The notes beneath the pieces are model-generated. The model worked only from the letters and a program-made list of their open reading frames with translations, made no database searches and was not told the DNA's origin. This document shows positions 1-8,434 of a stretch of DNA of 64,000 nt, piece by piece; within the stretch, counting starts at the first letter, position 1; each line of letters opens with the position of its first letter. Origin of the DNA: Paenibacillus sp. OV219 (lineage in GTDB: Bacteria; Bacillota; Bacilli; Paenibacillales; Paenibacillaceae); the NCBI RefSeq assembly GCF_900110075.1, contig NZ_FOCJ01000003.1:186001-250000 (forward strand), given 5' to 3'. Position numbers and translations under genes: made by a program.

Positions 1-1
1 T

Positions 2-217
2 CCGGCCAGCATTGAGCAGGTGCTGAAGGTTGAGCAGGATTTCATCAACAACGCGCCGGAAGATACGAACGGCGAAGTGAGCATCGACAGCGACGAGCTC
101 GTCGATTATATCCTTAGCCGTCCGGGTATTAAGCTGGACGAGCCGACCGTTGAGGGAATTCTCGAGGCGGAGATGGATTATTTGATGGACAAAGGAATCG
201 CAGGCTACGAAGATTAA
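2..217 (+). CDS. C-terminal part of an unidentified acidic protein
   Basis: The reading frame is open from the left edge to the stop at 217, so the gene starts outside the window; the internal ATG at 20 is probably not the start. The visible 71 residues are acidic and mostly helical in character (DELVDYILSRPGI, EAEMDYLMDKG), with no signal peptide or membrane segment. I do not recognise a family. A strong hairpin terminator follows directly, so this is the last gene of its transcript. Confidence 0.6.
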   Translation, partial: PASIEQVLKVEQDFINNAPEDTNGEVSIDSDELVDYILSRPGIKLDEPTVEGILEAEMDYLMDKGIAGYED

Positions 218-233
218 TCGTTCAACCGCCAGA

Positions 234-278
234 AAGAAGCATGTCTCTTGAAATTCGGAGGCATGCTTCTTTTTTTTG
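234..278 (+). terminator. Rho-independent terminator
   Basis: The 10-bp perfect stem AAGAAGCATG / CATGCTTCTT (234-243 with 262-271) is followed by a run of T. It ends the transcript of the partial gene at the left edge. Confidence 0.9.
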
Positions 279-382
279 TATTCTTTTGCACGGATGCCGT
301 TCCTCTTAACGCTCAGCAAGCACATACATGAAGTAGTAGATTGCTAGAGAAGCGTAGAAGCTAGGGGAGGAACTTATTCAAT

Positions 383-1966
383 ATGCCGCATACAGCGTTA
401 GCCAGTTGGTTCAGAGAGATATATAAAGAAACCGTTACCGCGCAATCGGCGGGAGGTGAGGAGTGGCATTGGCGGGCGCCTCACCCGCTTGCTTCGCGGC
501 CTTCGAGGCCGATAGCACCAGCGCCGCAGTCTGGGCAGGACTCTGCACCGGACCTCGTATCATCCACAGCTCCGCGAATCGCCATCGTCGGAGCAGGTCT
601 TGCCGGCTTGACCTGCGCGTATCGGCTGAAGCAAGCGGGCTTTGCTGCGACGATCTTTGAAGCGGATCATCGTCGGAGCAGCGGCCGCTGCGATTCGAGA
701 AGAGGCGCTTTTGACGAAGGGCAAGTGATTGAACGGGGCGGTATGCTGATCGACACGGGCCATTATGCGCTGCGTAGGCTGATTGATGAGCTCGACCTGA
801 AGACTACGGATCTCATTGCGTCGGAGCTGGCGGGAACGGAGCCGTTTTATTATTTTGATGGACAGCCCTATACGCTAGCTGAAGCTGCCGCTGACTTCAA
901 ACAGATCATTCCGAAGCTGAATGCGGATGTGCAGCAAGCCGGCTTCCCGGCTACGTATAGTCAGTACACGCACCGTGCGCTTGAGCTGGACCAGATGTCC
1001 GTTATTGACTGGATTGAAGAAAGCGTCCCAGGCGGTGCGAAGTCGAGGCTCGGGAAGCTGATTGATATTGCCTGCAACATCGAATATGGAGCGGAGGCTG
1101 AGGAGCAGAGCGCGCTGAACTTTATTTACTTGCATGAACAAGTGGAAGAGGACGACAAGTTCTCGATATTCGGTATATCGGATGAGCGGTATCAGGTCAA
1201 AGGCGGGAACGACCAGATTGTGCACCGGCTGATGGACAGGCTTGCACCTGGCAATATTCGCAGAGGTAATCGGCTGATTGCGATTGTGGAGCAGCAGAAT
1301 GGGACGTATCAACTCAGCTTTCAAGACCGGGGGGGAACGTATGAAATCGAGGTAGATGAGGTCGTGCTGACACTCCCGTTCTCCATCATGCGCAGCTCGG
1401 TCGACTACAGCGGTGCGGGCTTCCGGCCGCTGAAGACGGCTGCAATCGAAGAGCTTGGCATGGGGGCAAACAGCAAGCTCCATCTGCAATTCAAGGAGCG
1501 ATATTGGGCGAGACTTGGCAACAATGGGGATACGATCGCGGACACAGGCTATCAGAATACATTCGATGTTACTCGGGGCCAGCTTGGGGACCATGGCATT
1601 CTAGTCCAATATACAGGTGGTCACATCGCGGAAGGAACGAATCTAGGTTCGCCAATTGAGCGGGCACATCGGTTTCTTCAGCAGCTCGAGCCTCTGCTGC
1701 CGGGCATTACCGCACAGTGGAATGGGAAGGCAACGCGCGATTATTGGGTGCATAATCCGTTCTCGCTCGGATCCTACTCCTATCGCAAAATCGGCCAGTT
1801 TACGAAGTTCGCAGGCATCGAAGGGGAGTCGGAGGGTGTGAAGGGGAATTGCCATTTTGCCGGGGAGCATACGTCGGTTGTCTATCAGGGGTATATGAAC
1901 GGAGCGGTTGAGAGCGGTGAACAGGCTGCGGAGCGAATTATAAAAGGCGCCAGTCGATCTTCCTAA
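383..1966 (+). CDS. Flavin-containing amine oxidase (monoamine oxidase family)
   Basis: This 527-residue protein has the FAD/dinucleotide motif VGAGLAGLTCAYRLKQ at about residues 69-84, followed by an acidic residue at the end of the second strand (IFEAD). The C-terminal flavin motif FAGEHTSVVYQGYMNGAVESG lies near residues 490-512, as in monoamine and L-amino-acid oxidases. The family oxidises an amine and yields an aldehyde or keto acid, ammonia and H2O2; the substrate cannot be read here. About 65 Pro/Ala/Ser-rich residues precede the flavin domain and are longer than usual; they do not look like a signal peptide. GGGGAGG lies 11 nt before the ATG. A starting point further downstream is possible. 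Confidence 0.85.
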   Translation: MPHTALASWFREIYKETVTAQSAGGEEWHWRAPHPLASRPSRPIAPAPQSGQDSAPDLVSSTAPRIAIVGAGLAGLTCAYRLKQAGFAATIFEADHRRSSGRCDSRRGAFDEGQVIERGGMLIDTGHYALRRLIDELDLKTTDLIASELAGTEPFYYFDGQPYTLAEAAADFKQIIPKLNADVQQAGFPATYSQYTHRALELDQMSVIDWIEESVPGGAKSRLGKLIDIACNIEYGAEAEEQSALNFIYLHEQVEEDDKFSIFGISDERYQVKGGNDQIVHRLMDRLAPGNIRRGNRLIAIVEQQNGTYQLSFQDRGGTYEIEVDEVVLTLPFSIMRSSVDYSGAGFRPLKTAAIEELGMGANSKLHLQFKERYWARLGNNGDTIADTGYQNTFDVTRGQLGDHGILVQYTGGHIAEGTNLGSPIERAHRFLQQLEPLLPGITAQWNGKATRDYWVHNPFSLGSYSYRKIGQFTKFAGIEGESEGVKGNCHFAGEHTSVVYQGYMNGAVESGEQAAERIIKGASRSS

Positions 1967-1991
1967 GATCAGGCTGACGCCTCTTCTTCTA
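1945..1991. terminator. Bidirectional terminator hairpin
   Basis: An inverted repeat of about 17 bp (AGGCGcCAGTCGATCTT with AAGATCaGGCTGaCGCCT) spans the end of the amine oxidase gene. It is T-rich on the plus side (CTTCTTCT) and has TTTTAT on the minus side. It probably serves both this gene and the small convergent gene whose stop is at 1989. Confidence 0.8.
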
Positions 1992-2111
1992 TTTATTCGT
2001 GCTGTGCTGCTTGTTCTGTAGCTGCTTCGCCGGGGCTTTGGCTTTCTTATTGTGCTCGGCCTTCGACTGCGTATCATTCAATTTGTTTACAAAATCACTC
2101 GTTTGATCCAA
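1989..2111 (-). CDS. DUF4023-like small protein, 40 residues
   Basis: On the minus strand, AAGGAGGG lies 7 nt before a TTG start at 2109-2111 and the frame runs 40 codons to TAG at 1989. The product begins MDQTSDFVNKLNDTQ and ends in KQLQNKQHSTNK. It is Lys/Gln/Asn-rich, very hydrophilic, and has no Cys or Trp. From memory, the N-terminal DFVxKLxDTQxKAE pattern and the NKQHSTNK tail resemble the small DUF4023 family of Bacillus and Paenibacillus, whose function is unknown. The excellent ribosome site and the shared terminator at its 3' end support a real gene. It is convergent with the amine oxidase gene. Confidence 0.75.
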   Translation of the reverse strand: MDQTSDFVNKLNDTQSKAEHNKKAKAPAKQLQNKQHSTNK

Positions 2112-2261
2112 CTGCTGTCCCTCCTTCTATATTTGCGCTTGTTAGTCTGCCCCTGCCAGCGGCAAACATGCAGCTTCGAGCAGTCTATCCGTTGCCGGTT
2201 AAGGTATAATACAGGTAGCTATTCACTTGAACTTATAGATCAGAAAAGAGGCTCAAACTCC

Positions 2262-3095
2262 GTGCATCCTGACTCCTTCCTGTGGGACGTGCCCACGATG
2301 CTCGTCCTGTTCGCGCTTGGCCTTGTCGCATCCACCTTCGGCGCAATCGTCGGGCTTGGCGGCGGCGTTATTATTGTCCCGGCGCTGTTGCTTCTCGGTC
2401 CGTCCATGCTAGGCATGGATGTGGATACGACGCTCGCTGTTGGCGTCTCGCTTGGCGTACTTGTGTTCACATCGCTCTCGTCGACACTGACCTTCATGCG
2501 CGAGGGCAAGACAGACCTGCGCAGCGCACTGTTCTTCGCCATCTCAAGCGGGCCGATGTCGATGGTAGGGGCGAGCCTAACGTCGCTCTTCAATCCGGAT
2601 ACCTTCCGCCGTGCGTTCGGTATATTCATGCTGTTGATGGTTGTACTCTTGTTGCTGCGCAGCCGGATCAGGCCGTACCGGGGAAAATGGCGCTATATCC
2701 GCACCTACAAGGATGCTAGCGGAGCGACTCAGCACTACGGCTATAATGCACTTCCGGCACTGTTGATTGGCGGTGTGGTCGGTCTTGTTGCCGGCCTGCT
2801 CGGCATCGGAGGCGGCGTGCTGCTCATTCCGGCGATGCTGCTGCTGTTCGGCTTCCCGCCGCATATTGCGACAGCGACCTCGATGGCGGTCATCTTCATC
2901 TCGGCATTGCTCGGCAGCGCCGTCCATCTGTACCGCGGGGAGTGGGACTGGATGCTTGTCCTGTCGCTGGCGCCGGGCGCACTGGTGGGCGGCTGGCTGG
3001 GCGCGATTATCTCGCGCCGAATCGGCAGCGTGCTGCTCGTGCGGATTATGTGCGCAGCGCTGCTGTTCTTTGCATGCCGCATGATTATGACATAG
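2262..3095 (+). CDS. TauE/SafE (TSUP) family membrane exporter
   Basis: The protein has 277 residues from the GTG at 2262; the open frame extends further upstream, but that part lacks family character. Two homologous halves each start with a glycine-rich helix (IVGLGGGVIIVPALLLLG and LLGIGGGVLLIPAMLLLFG), the hallmark of sulfite exporter TauE/SafE, and there are about eight membrane segments. Members move sulfite, sulfoacetate or other small anions; the substrate is unknown. The ribosome site (AAAAGAGG) is modest. A TATAAT at 2205-2210 could be the -10, but I see no convincing -35. The AraC-type gene starts 55 nt downstream. Confidence 0.85.
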   Translation: MHPDSFLWDVPTMLVLFALGLVASTFGAIVGLGGGVIIVPALLLLGPSMLGMDVDTTLAVGVSLGVLVFTSLSSTLTFMREGKTDLRSALFFAISSGPMSMVGASLTSLFNPDTFRRAFGIFMLLMVVLLLLRSRIRPYRGKWRYIRTYKDASGATQHYGYNALPALLIGGVVGLVAGLLGIGGGVLLIPAMLLLFGFPPHIATATSMAVIFISALLGSAVHLYRGEWDWMLVLSLAPGALVGGWLGAIISRRIGSVLLVRIMCAALLFFACRMIMT

Positions 3096-3150
3096 CTGAT
3101 TTGAGGCAAACCTTTTCCATATTTCGTTAGTGTTAGGAGGCTCGCGCTTC

Positions 3151-4086
3151 ATGGCTTCTACAATCGGTGTAAGCTTGCTGCAATTGGCGCCGTATGTGCG
3201 TCATGTGCACTACAACGAAGGCGACGAGCATTACCGCGTGCCGCGCCGGGTGATCTATGACTATGAATTTATCTACCTCACGCGTGGAAGTGCGCTCTTC
3301 ACACTTGGCGATGAGGAGTTTCTGCTGCGGGCAGGCGATCTGCATGTCATTCCTCCGTTCACCGTTAATGCGTGTCGGGTACCGAAGGGAGGCTCGTTCT
3401 CGTACTACGCCTGCCATTTCGATCCGCTCTATATGGGCGAGGATCAGGATTTCTCCGACGAAATCTATGTTGGCGTCGACTATGCCAATCTGCCCGAAGT
3501 GCCGGTGCAAGAAGAGTTGCTTGAGAGGCCGGTGCTAGGCTTCACCGACTTCGAACTGCCATCGTACGTACATTGCAGCGCAGCGCATAAGGTAACCGGA
3601 CGGTTCGCTGACCTGCAAGGCCTATTCAGTGAGAGGCCGTTTGGCTATCAGGCGAGGATGCGTGCATGCCTGCTCGATATTATTGGTTTGCTGCTCGAGG
3701 AGACGCATACGGCAGAGGGGATCAAGCAGGATAGCCCGCATAAGGCGATGATTGCGGAGATGATCGGGCTGATGCGACACGGCAGCGGCAGCGGTGAACA
3801 AGCCTCTGAGATTGATATTGAGGGCGTTGCACGCAGCTATGGTATGACGGCTAAGTATGCGCGGACGCTGTTTAAACAAGCGACGGGGCTGTCCTTGACA
3901 CGCTATCTCGCGACGCTTCGGATGGAGCGGGCGAAGGAGCTGCTGCGACGGGGCGGGCTGTCCATCGCGGAGGTTGCCGCCGAGTGCGGCTATGACGACC
4001 TCCATTATTTTAGCCGCCTATTCAAGAAGCTTGAAGGGCTGCCGCCGCGGGCTTATGGCGATTCGCTGCGTGGAACGCCATCGTAG
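3151..4086 (+). CDS. AraC-family transcriptional regulator with cupin sensor domain
   Basis: The start is taken at ATG 3151, 10 nt after AGGAGG; an in-frame ATG at 3130 precedes that site. The 311-residue product has an N-terminal AraC-type cupin (about residues 20-150; FIYLTRGSALFTLGDEEFLLRAG) and a C-terminal double helix-turn-helix, the second with the signature SIAEVAAECGYDDLHYFSRLFKK. Such regulators usually bind a sugar or other small ligand and activate a nearby operon. The glycosidase-like gene 111 nt downstream on the same strand is the likely target or partner. That link is inferred from position only. Confidence 0.9.
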   Translation: MASTIGVSLLQLAPYVRHVHYNEGDEHYRVPRRVIYDYEFIYLTRGSALFTLGDEEFLLRAGDLHVIPPFTVNACRVPKGGSFSYYACHFDPLYMGEDQDFSDEIYVGVDYANLPEVPVQEELLERPVLGFTDFELPSYVHCSAAHKVTGRFADLQGLFSERPFGYQARMRACLLDIIGLLLEETHTAEGIKQDSPHKAMIAEMIGLMRHGSGSGEQASEIDIEGVARSYGMTAKYARTLFKQATGLSLTRYLATLRMERAKELLRRGGLSIAEVAAECGYDDLHYFSRLFKKLEGLPPRAYGDSLRGTPS

Positions 4087-4197
4087 CTATTTTCGCCATT
4101 TGTGCAAAAAGAAGCGCTTACGCTCCAAATACACCATCATCCCGTCGATGTAGGATGAACCTAGTGGAACGACCATTCGCTAGGAGGGTATCAGCCG

Positions 4198-5334
4198 ATG
4201 AGCAAACCGTATGAAGCAGCCGTCTATTATTTTCCGAATTATCACGTTGATCCGAGGAACGAAGCTTGGCATGGCAAAGGATGGACAGAGTGGGAGCTGA
4301 CGAAGCAGGCGACGCCTCGGTTCGAGGGCCATGAGCAGCCGAAGGTGCCGCTGTGGGGCTATGAGGATGAAGCCAATCCTGCTGCAATGGCACGCAAAAT
4401 AGATGCGGCGGCTGACCATGGCATTGACGCTTTTATTTTTGACTGGTACTGGTACGAGGATGGTCCGTATCTGGATCGCGCGCTAGAGAAGGGGTTTCTC
4501 GAGGCAGCGAACAGTGATCGCTTGAAGTTCACGCTCATGTGGGCGAACCATGATTGGATTGACATCCATCCGGCACAGCGGAGCAAGCCGTTCAATGTGC
4601 TCGCCGAAGGCATCGTCAGCCGGGCGGCGTTCACGGAGGCGACGGATCATATGATCCGCACGTACTTCGGTCGCAGTAACTACTGGCGCGTGGACGGCAA
4701 GCTGTACTTCTCGGTCTACGAAATGATGAGCCTTGTCAAAGGGCTTGGCGGCATCGACGCGACGAAGGAGGCACTGGATGACTTCCGCGATCGCGTACGC
4801 GCAGCGGGGCTTGGCGAGCTGCATCTGAATGCAGTCGTATGGGGCGTGCAAATTCTTCCGGGCGAGGAGCGAATCTCGAATCCGGTAGAGATGATTACGG
4901 CGCTCGGCATCGACAGCGTATCCTCGTACGTGTGGATTCATCATCAGGAGCTGTCGATATTTCCAGAGACGCCATATGCCGAGATTGCGGAGAAGTCAGC
5001 GGGCGATTGGGAGAAATTCAGCGCTGCCTACGGTGTGCCGTATCTCCCGAATGTAACGATGGGCTGGGACTCTTCACCGCGCACCATACAGTCCGACGTC
5101 TATGAGAATCTCGGCTATCCGCATATGGCCATGATGTCCGGTAACACGCCGGAGCAGTTCCAACAGTCACTTGAACAGATGAAGGAGTTCCTGGACCGCG
5201 ACATCAACGGCTTCAAGGCGTTCACAATCAATGCTTGGAATGAATGGACCGAAGGCAGTTATTTGGAGCCGGATACGAAGCACGGCATGGCTTACCTAGA
5301 GGCAGTTCGTCGCGTATTTGGCGGCAGCCAGTAA
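4198..5334 (+). CDS. Glycoside hydrolase family 99-like (WbsX-type) protein
   Basis: This 378-residue protein has no signal peptide. The N-terminus (AVYYFPNYHVD, followed by KGWTEWELTKQATPRFEGH) and the core (GIDAFIFDWYWYEDG, LKFTLMWANHDW, TINAWNEWTEGSYLEP) match the pattern of WbsX/GH99-like proteins, which include endo-alpha-mannosidase relatives and polysaccharide-cluster enzymes. It is probably cytoplasmic and acts on an imported glycan, or takes part in polysaccharide synthesis; substrate and activity are not shown here. AGGAGGG sits 9 nt before the ATG. It follows the AraC gene and ends at a strong terminator. Confidence 0.85.
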   Translation: MSKPYEAAVYYFPNYHVDPRNEAWHGKGWTEWELTKQATPRFEGHEQPKVPLWGYEDEANPAAMARKIDAAADHGIDAFIFDWYWYEDGPYLDRALEKGFLEAANSDRLKFTLMWANHDWIDIHPAQRSKPFNVLAEGIVSRAAFTEATDHMIRTYFGRSNYWRVDGKLYFSVYEMMSLVKGLGGIDATKEALDDFRDRVRAAGLGELHLNAVVWGVQILPGEERISNPVEMITALGIDSVSSYVWIHHQELSIFPETPYAEIAEKSAGDWEKFSAAYGVPYLPNVTMGWDSSPRTIQSDVYENLGYPHMAMMSGNTPEQFQQSLEQMKEFLDRDINGFKAFTINAWNEWTEGSYLEPDTKHGMAYLEAVRRVFGGSQ

Positions 5335-5356
5335 TGGCTTTCTGCAGTAAGCAAAG

Positions 5357-5400
5357 AAGGAGCGAGCACACCTTAGCGTGTGCTCGCTCCTTTTGCTTCA
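5357..5400 (+). terminator. Strong Rho-independent terminator
   Basis: The 15-bp perfect stem AAGGAGCGAGCACAC / GTGTGCTCGCTCCTT (5357-5371 with 5378-5392) is followed by TTTTGCTTCATT. It separates the GH99-like gene from the convergent histidine kinase gene. Confidence 0.93.
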
Positions 5401-5408
5401 TTATTTCT

Positions 5409-8267
5409 TTATTCTATCCAGCTGGCCTCGAGCAGCACCGCTTGCAGCTCTAGCTCCGCTTCCAGCAGGAGGACGCTTGCTTCCGCGTGCTCGTCTGCCT
5501 GCAGCGCAGCTTGCAGCTTGGCCATTAGTGCGGCGAGCCGGTCAGCGCCAATGTTGGAGGCGACGCCCTTCAGCGTATGGACATGCAGCACTGCTGACTT
5601 CGTGTCGCCTGCAGTGAAAGCTTCGCGCGCCTCATGCAGGCTCAACGCGTGCTTGTTAATGAATAGCCCGATAATTTGGCGGTACAAGGCGCTATTGCCG
5701 CCAAGTCGCCCGGCCGCAGTTGCTTGGTCGAGATGCGGCTCAGCCTTAGCGGCGGCAACCTCAGCCTCAGCCGCCTCGGTTGCCAGCTCTAGCTCCTGCG
5801 TCCGCTTCAGTACCCGTTGGAGCATGCTGTACAGATCGATGGGGTCGAACGGCTTTGTTAAATAGCCGTCCATGCCGATAGATAGCACTTGATCCTCCAC
5901 GCCTTTCATGGCATCCGCGGTCATCGCGATAATCGGGATGGTTTTGCCCTCAGCCGATTGGCGGATCGCCTTGGTCGCCTCGTAGCCATCCATCACTGGC
6001 ATTTGCAAATCCATCAGAATCGCGTCATACCGCCGTTCTTTCGCATAACGGACGGCGATTTCACCATTGCTCGCGACATCGGCTTCGATGCCGACTTCAC
6101 GCAGCAGCTCTTTGGCAACGAGCTGATTAATCTCGTTATCCTCGACGAGCAGCAAGGTGGCATCCTTCAGTGATGCGAACTGAATCGAATAATCGGATGT
6201 CGACCGTTTCGTAGAGAAGTGCGGCCGGAACAGAGTGATGATCTCATTATAAAGCTGGGACTGGCTAATCGGATGAAGCAATGTTTTAGCAACAGAATCC
6301 GACTGTGCTGCCATTTGCAGCTCCGACTCATGGTAGGCGCTAATTAAGATGATCGACTGGCTCGGCGACGTGAACGTCTCGTGGATCGTGTCGGCTAGCT
6401 GGAGCACGTTCACGCCTTCCAGCCTCCAATCGAGGAAGATCAAATCATACATGCCGCCGCGGGCAATGTTCTGCAAGGCGTCGTCCACACTTTCCGCAGT
6501 GCTGACGACGAATTGGAACTGCTCGAGCTGACTGCGCAGCACCTGCTGCATCTGGCTGTCATCACAGATAATAAGGACGCGCAGAAATGTCAGCTGCGGA
6601 CTGACTTCCTGCACCGAAGCAGCAGATGCTGCAGCCGCAGTGAAAGGCGCCGTAAAAGTGAAGCAGCTTCCATTGCCCACCTTGCTCTCTACCTCAATTG
6701 TCCCTCCCATTAGCTCCGCCAGATTTTTGCTAATAATCAGTCCGAGTCCGGTTCCCCCAAATTTGCGTGTCGTTGTCATATCTGCCTGTGTGAATTCTTT
6801 GAACAAACTGCCCAGCTGCTCATCGTTCATGCCGATGCCGGTATCCCGAATCGTGAAGGCCAGCATCGACGCTTGATCTCTCTGCGAGATGCGATTGACC
6901 GAAATGGTAATTTGTCCTTGCGAAGTAAACTTAACCGCATTATTAGCCAGATTCAGCACAATTTGCAGCACCCGGAAAGGATCGCCCACAAGCATCTGTG
7001 GCACATCGGGATGGACGAAGAAGTGGAACCGCAGCCCTTTCTCATTCGCTTTGAAGCTCATCATGTTCGATACATTGTGCAGGACTTCGTACAGGTCGAA
7101 TTCGACCTTCTCTAGAACGATCTTGCCTGCTTCAATCTTGGAGAAATCCAGAATGTCGTTGACGATGGCGAGCAGGCTCTTCGCTGCTGTAATGATCTTG
7201 TCAATATAGCCGCGCTGCTGATTGTCGAGCCGAGACTGCTGCAAAATATAATTCAGTCCGACAATGGCGTTGATCGGTGTGCGGATTTCATGGCTCATCT
7301 GCGCGAGAAATTGGCTTTTGGCCCGATTGGAGTCATCGGCTTCCTTCCTTTTCTGCAGATCAGTAATGTTAATCGCGTTCCCTATAATGTCGATTAGCTG
7401 TCCGTTCTGAATGACCGGCTGCAAGGTGACATGTACGGCGGTTCCGGCCATTGTCGTCTCATACGAGATGGTCTCGTCGATGGAGAACCTGGCATAGTTC
7501 TGGTCCAAGAAATCGGCAAAGTCGTCTTGGAACAGGCTTGTTTCGGCAAAAGATTTATTGAACAGCATGGAAGGCAGAAGTCCGAGATGCTTCAGCAGTT
7601 GCCCTTCCGCGAGATTGTAATAGTAGGTACCGTGCTTGCGCTGGAAGCGGAACGTAAGCCCAGGCTGCATACGCAGCATGCTGATCATATCTTGCTCCAC
7701 TTGTGCGATGCGTTTCTTGTTGTGGTGGTTGTGGATTAAGTAATAGAGAAAGGCTGCGATAAAGAGGGAGTAGCAGGCTTGGCTGATGATGTATGACCAG
7801 ACGGTCTCTAAGGAAATTTGATTCGTAAGCCATAGCGCGAAGTAGTAGTAATTGAGAAGAAATAATGAACCGATGATCCATCTGGACCAGTAATGCTTGA
7901 AACGTTGGAACAGATAACCGGTGCCGATCGCAGCTGAGAAGCCGATCGCCATCTGCAGCGGGTCAATGGAACCTTCCTTCAGGAGGCGTCCGACATAAAC
8001 AACGATAAGCTCTACAGTCGCTCCAAGCGGTCCCCCGAAGTAAGAGGCCATCATTAGGGCGATGCCCCGCATGTTAAGCGGTGCGTTACTACTAAAGTTG
8101 ATGCTGAAGAACAGCAAGATAATGCCGAGAAGGCCGAACACCGCGCCTACGGTCAGCTTATATTTCCATGTCGATTTCGGACTGCGTTCATCGCGAATGA
8201 AGAAGGGGGAGACGAAGAATAAATAGACCGACAAAATAGCGAAATTGAGTATTAGGTCCCTAAGCAT
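5409..8267 (-). CDS. Hybrid sensor histidine kinase (5TM sensor, HisKA, HATPase, two receiver domains, Hpt)
   Basis: The 952-residue protein starts with five to six membrane helices (about 1-190) resembling the 5TM-LYT sensor (GGPLGATVELIVVYVGRLL). A PAS-like segment (about 200-310) follows, then HisKA with His326 (MSHEIRTPINAIVG) and HATPase_c (NAVKFT, DTGIGM, GGTGLGL). Next come two receiver domains, the second intact (VEDNEINQ, phospho-Asp753 in MDLQMPVMDG, KPFDP) and the first more diverged (CDDS, Asp613 in FLDWRLEG). The C-terminus is an Hpt domain with His897 (HTLKG). It can therefore run a full intramolecular phosphorelay. No separate response regulator gene is adjacent. GGAGGT lies well placed before the ATG. 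Confidence 0.93.
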   Translation of the reverse strand: MLRDLILNFAILSVYLFFVSPFFIRDERSPKSTWKYKLTVGAVFGLLGIILLFFSINFSSNAPLNMRGIALMMASYFGGPLGATVELIVVYVGRLLKEGSIDPLQMAIGFSAAIGTGYLFQRFKHYWSRWIIGSLFLLNYYYFALWLTNQISLETVWSYIISQACYSLFIAAFLYYLIHNHHNKKRIAQVEQDMISMLRMQPGLTFRFQRKHGTYYYNLAEGQLLKHLGLLPSMLFNKSFAETSLFQDDFADFLDQNYARFSIDETISYETTMAGTAVHVTLQPVIQNGQLIDIIGNAINITDLQKRKEADDSNRAKSQFLAQMSHEIRTPINAIVGLNYILQQSRLDNQQRGYIDKIITAAKSLLAIVNDILDFSKIEAGKIVLEKVEFDLYEVLHNVSNMMSFKANEKGLRFHFFVHPDVPQMLVGDPFRVLQIVLNLANNAVKFTSQGQITISVNRISQRDQASMLAFTIRDTGIGMNDEQLGSLFKEFTQADMTTTRKFGGTGLGLIISKNLAELMGGTIEVESKVGNGSCFTFTAPFTAAAASAASVQEVSPQLTFLRVLIICDDSQMQQVLRSQLEQFQFVVSTAESVDDALQNIARGGMYDLIFLDWRLEGVNVLQLADTIHETFTSPSQSIILISAYHESELQMAAQSDSVAKTLLHPISQSQLYNEIITLFRPHFSTKRSTSDYSIQFASLKDATLLLVEDNEINQLVAKELLREVGIEADVASNGEIAVRYAKERRYDAILMDLQMPVMDGYEATKAIRQSAEGKTIPIIAMTADAMKGVEDQVLSIGMDGYLTKPFDPIDLYSMLQRVLKRTQELELATEAAEAEVAAAKAEPHLDQATAAGRLGGNSALYRQIIGLFINKHALSLHEAREAFTAGDTKSAVLHVHTLKGVASNIGADRLAALMAKLQAALQADEHAEASVLLLEAELELQAVLLEASWIE

Positions 8268-8384
8268 ACGCGATTACCTCCGAGTAGGATGTCCTATCTA
8301 CTGTAACGCATAACGGGATTAGCTGTATAGGACTTGTTTACAAGAGATGGCAGATTTGGAGAGGAAGCAAAAGCAGCTATCGAT

Positions 8385-8411
8385 GAAAAAAATCCCTTCA
8401 TGCAGAAGGGA
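8385..8411 (-). terminator. Terminator of the Bcr/CflA exporter gene
   Basis: Read on the minus strand, ATCCCTTCT and its partner AAGGGAT flank a short loop and are followed by seven T. It lies just downstream of the stop at 8435. Confidence 0.85.
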
Positions 8412-8434
8412 TCTGGGTACTGCTGTGTATGAAG

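Noticed and set aside
875-1594. A 239-codon antisense frame inside the amine oxidase gene
   Set aside because: Mirror of a coding gene with clear FAD motifs; nothing recognisable in the product.
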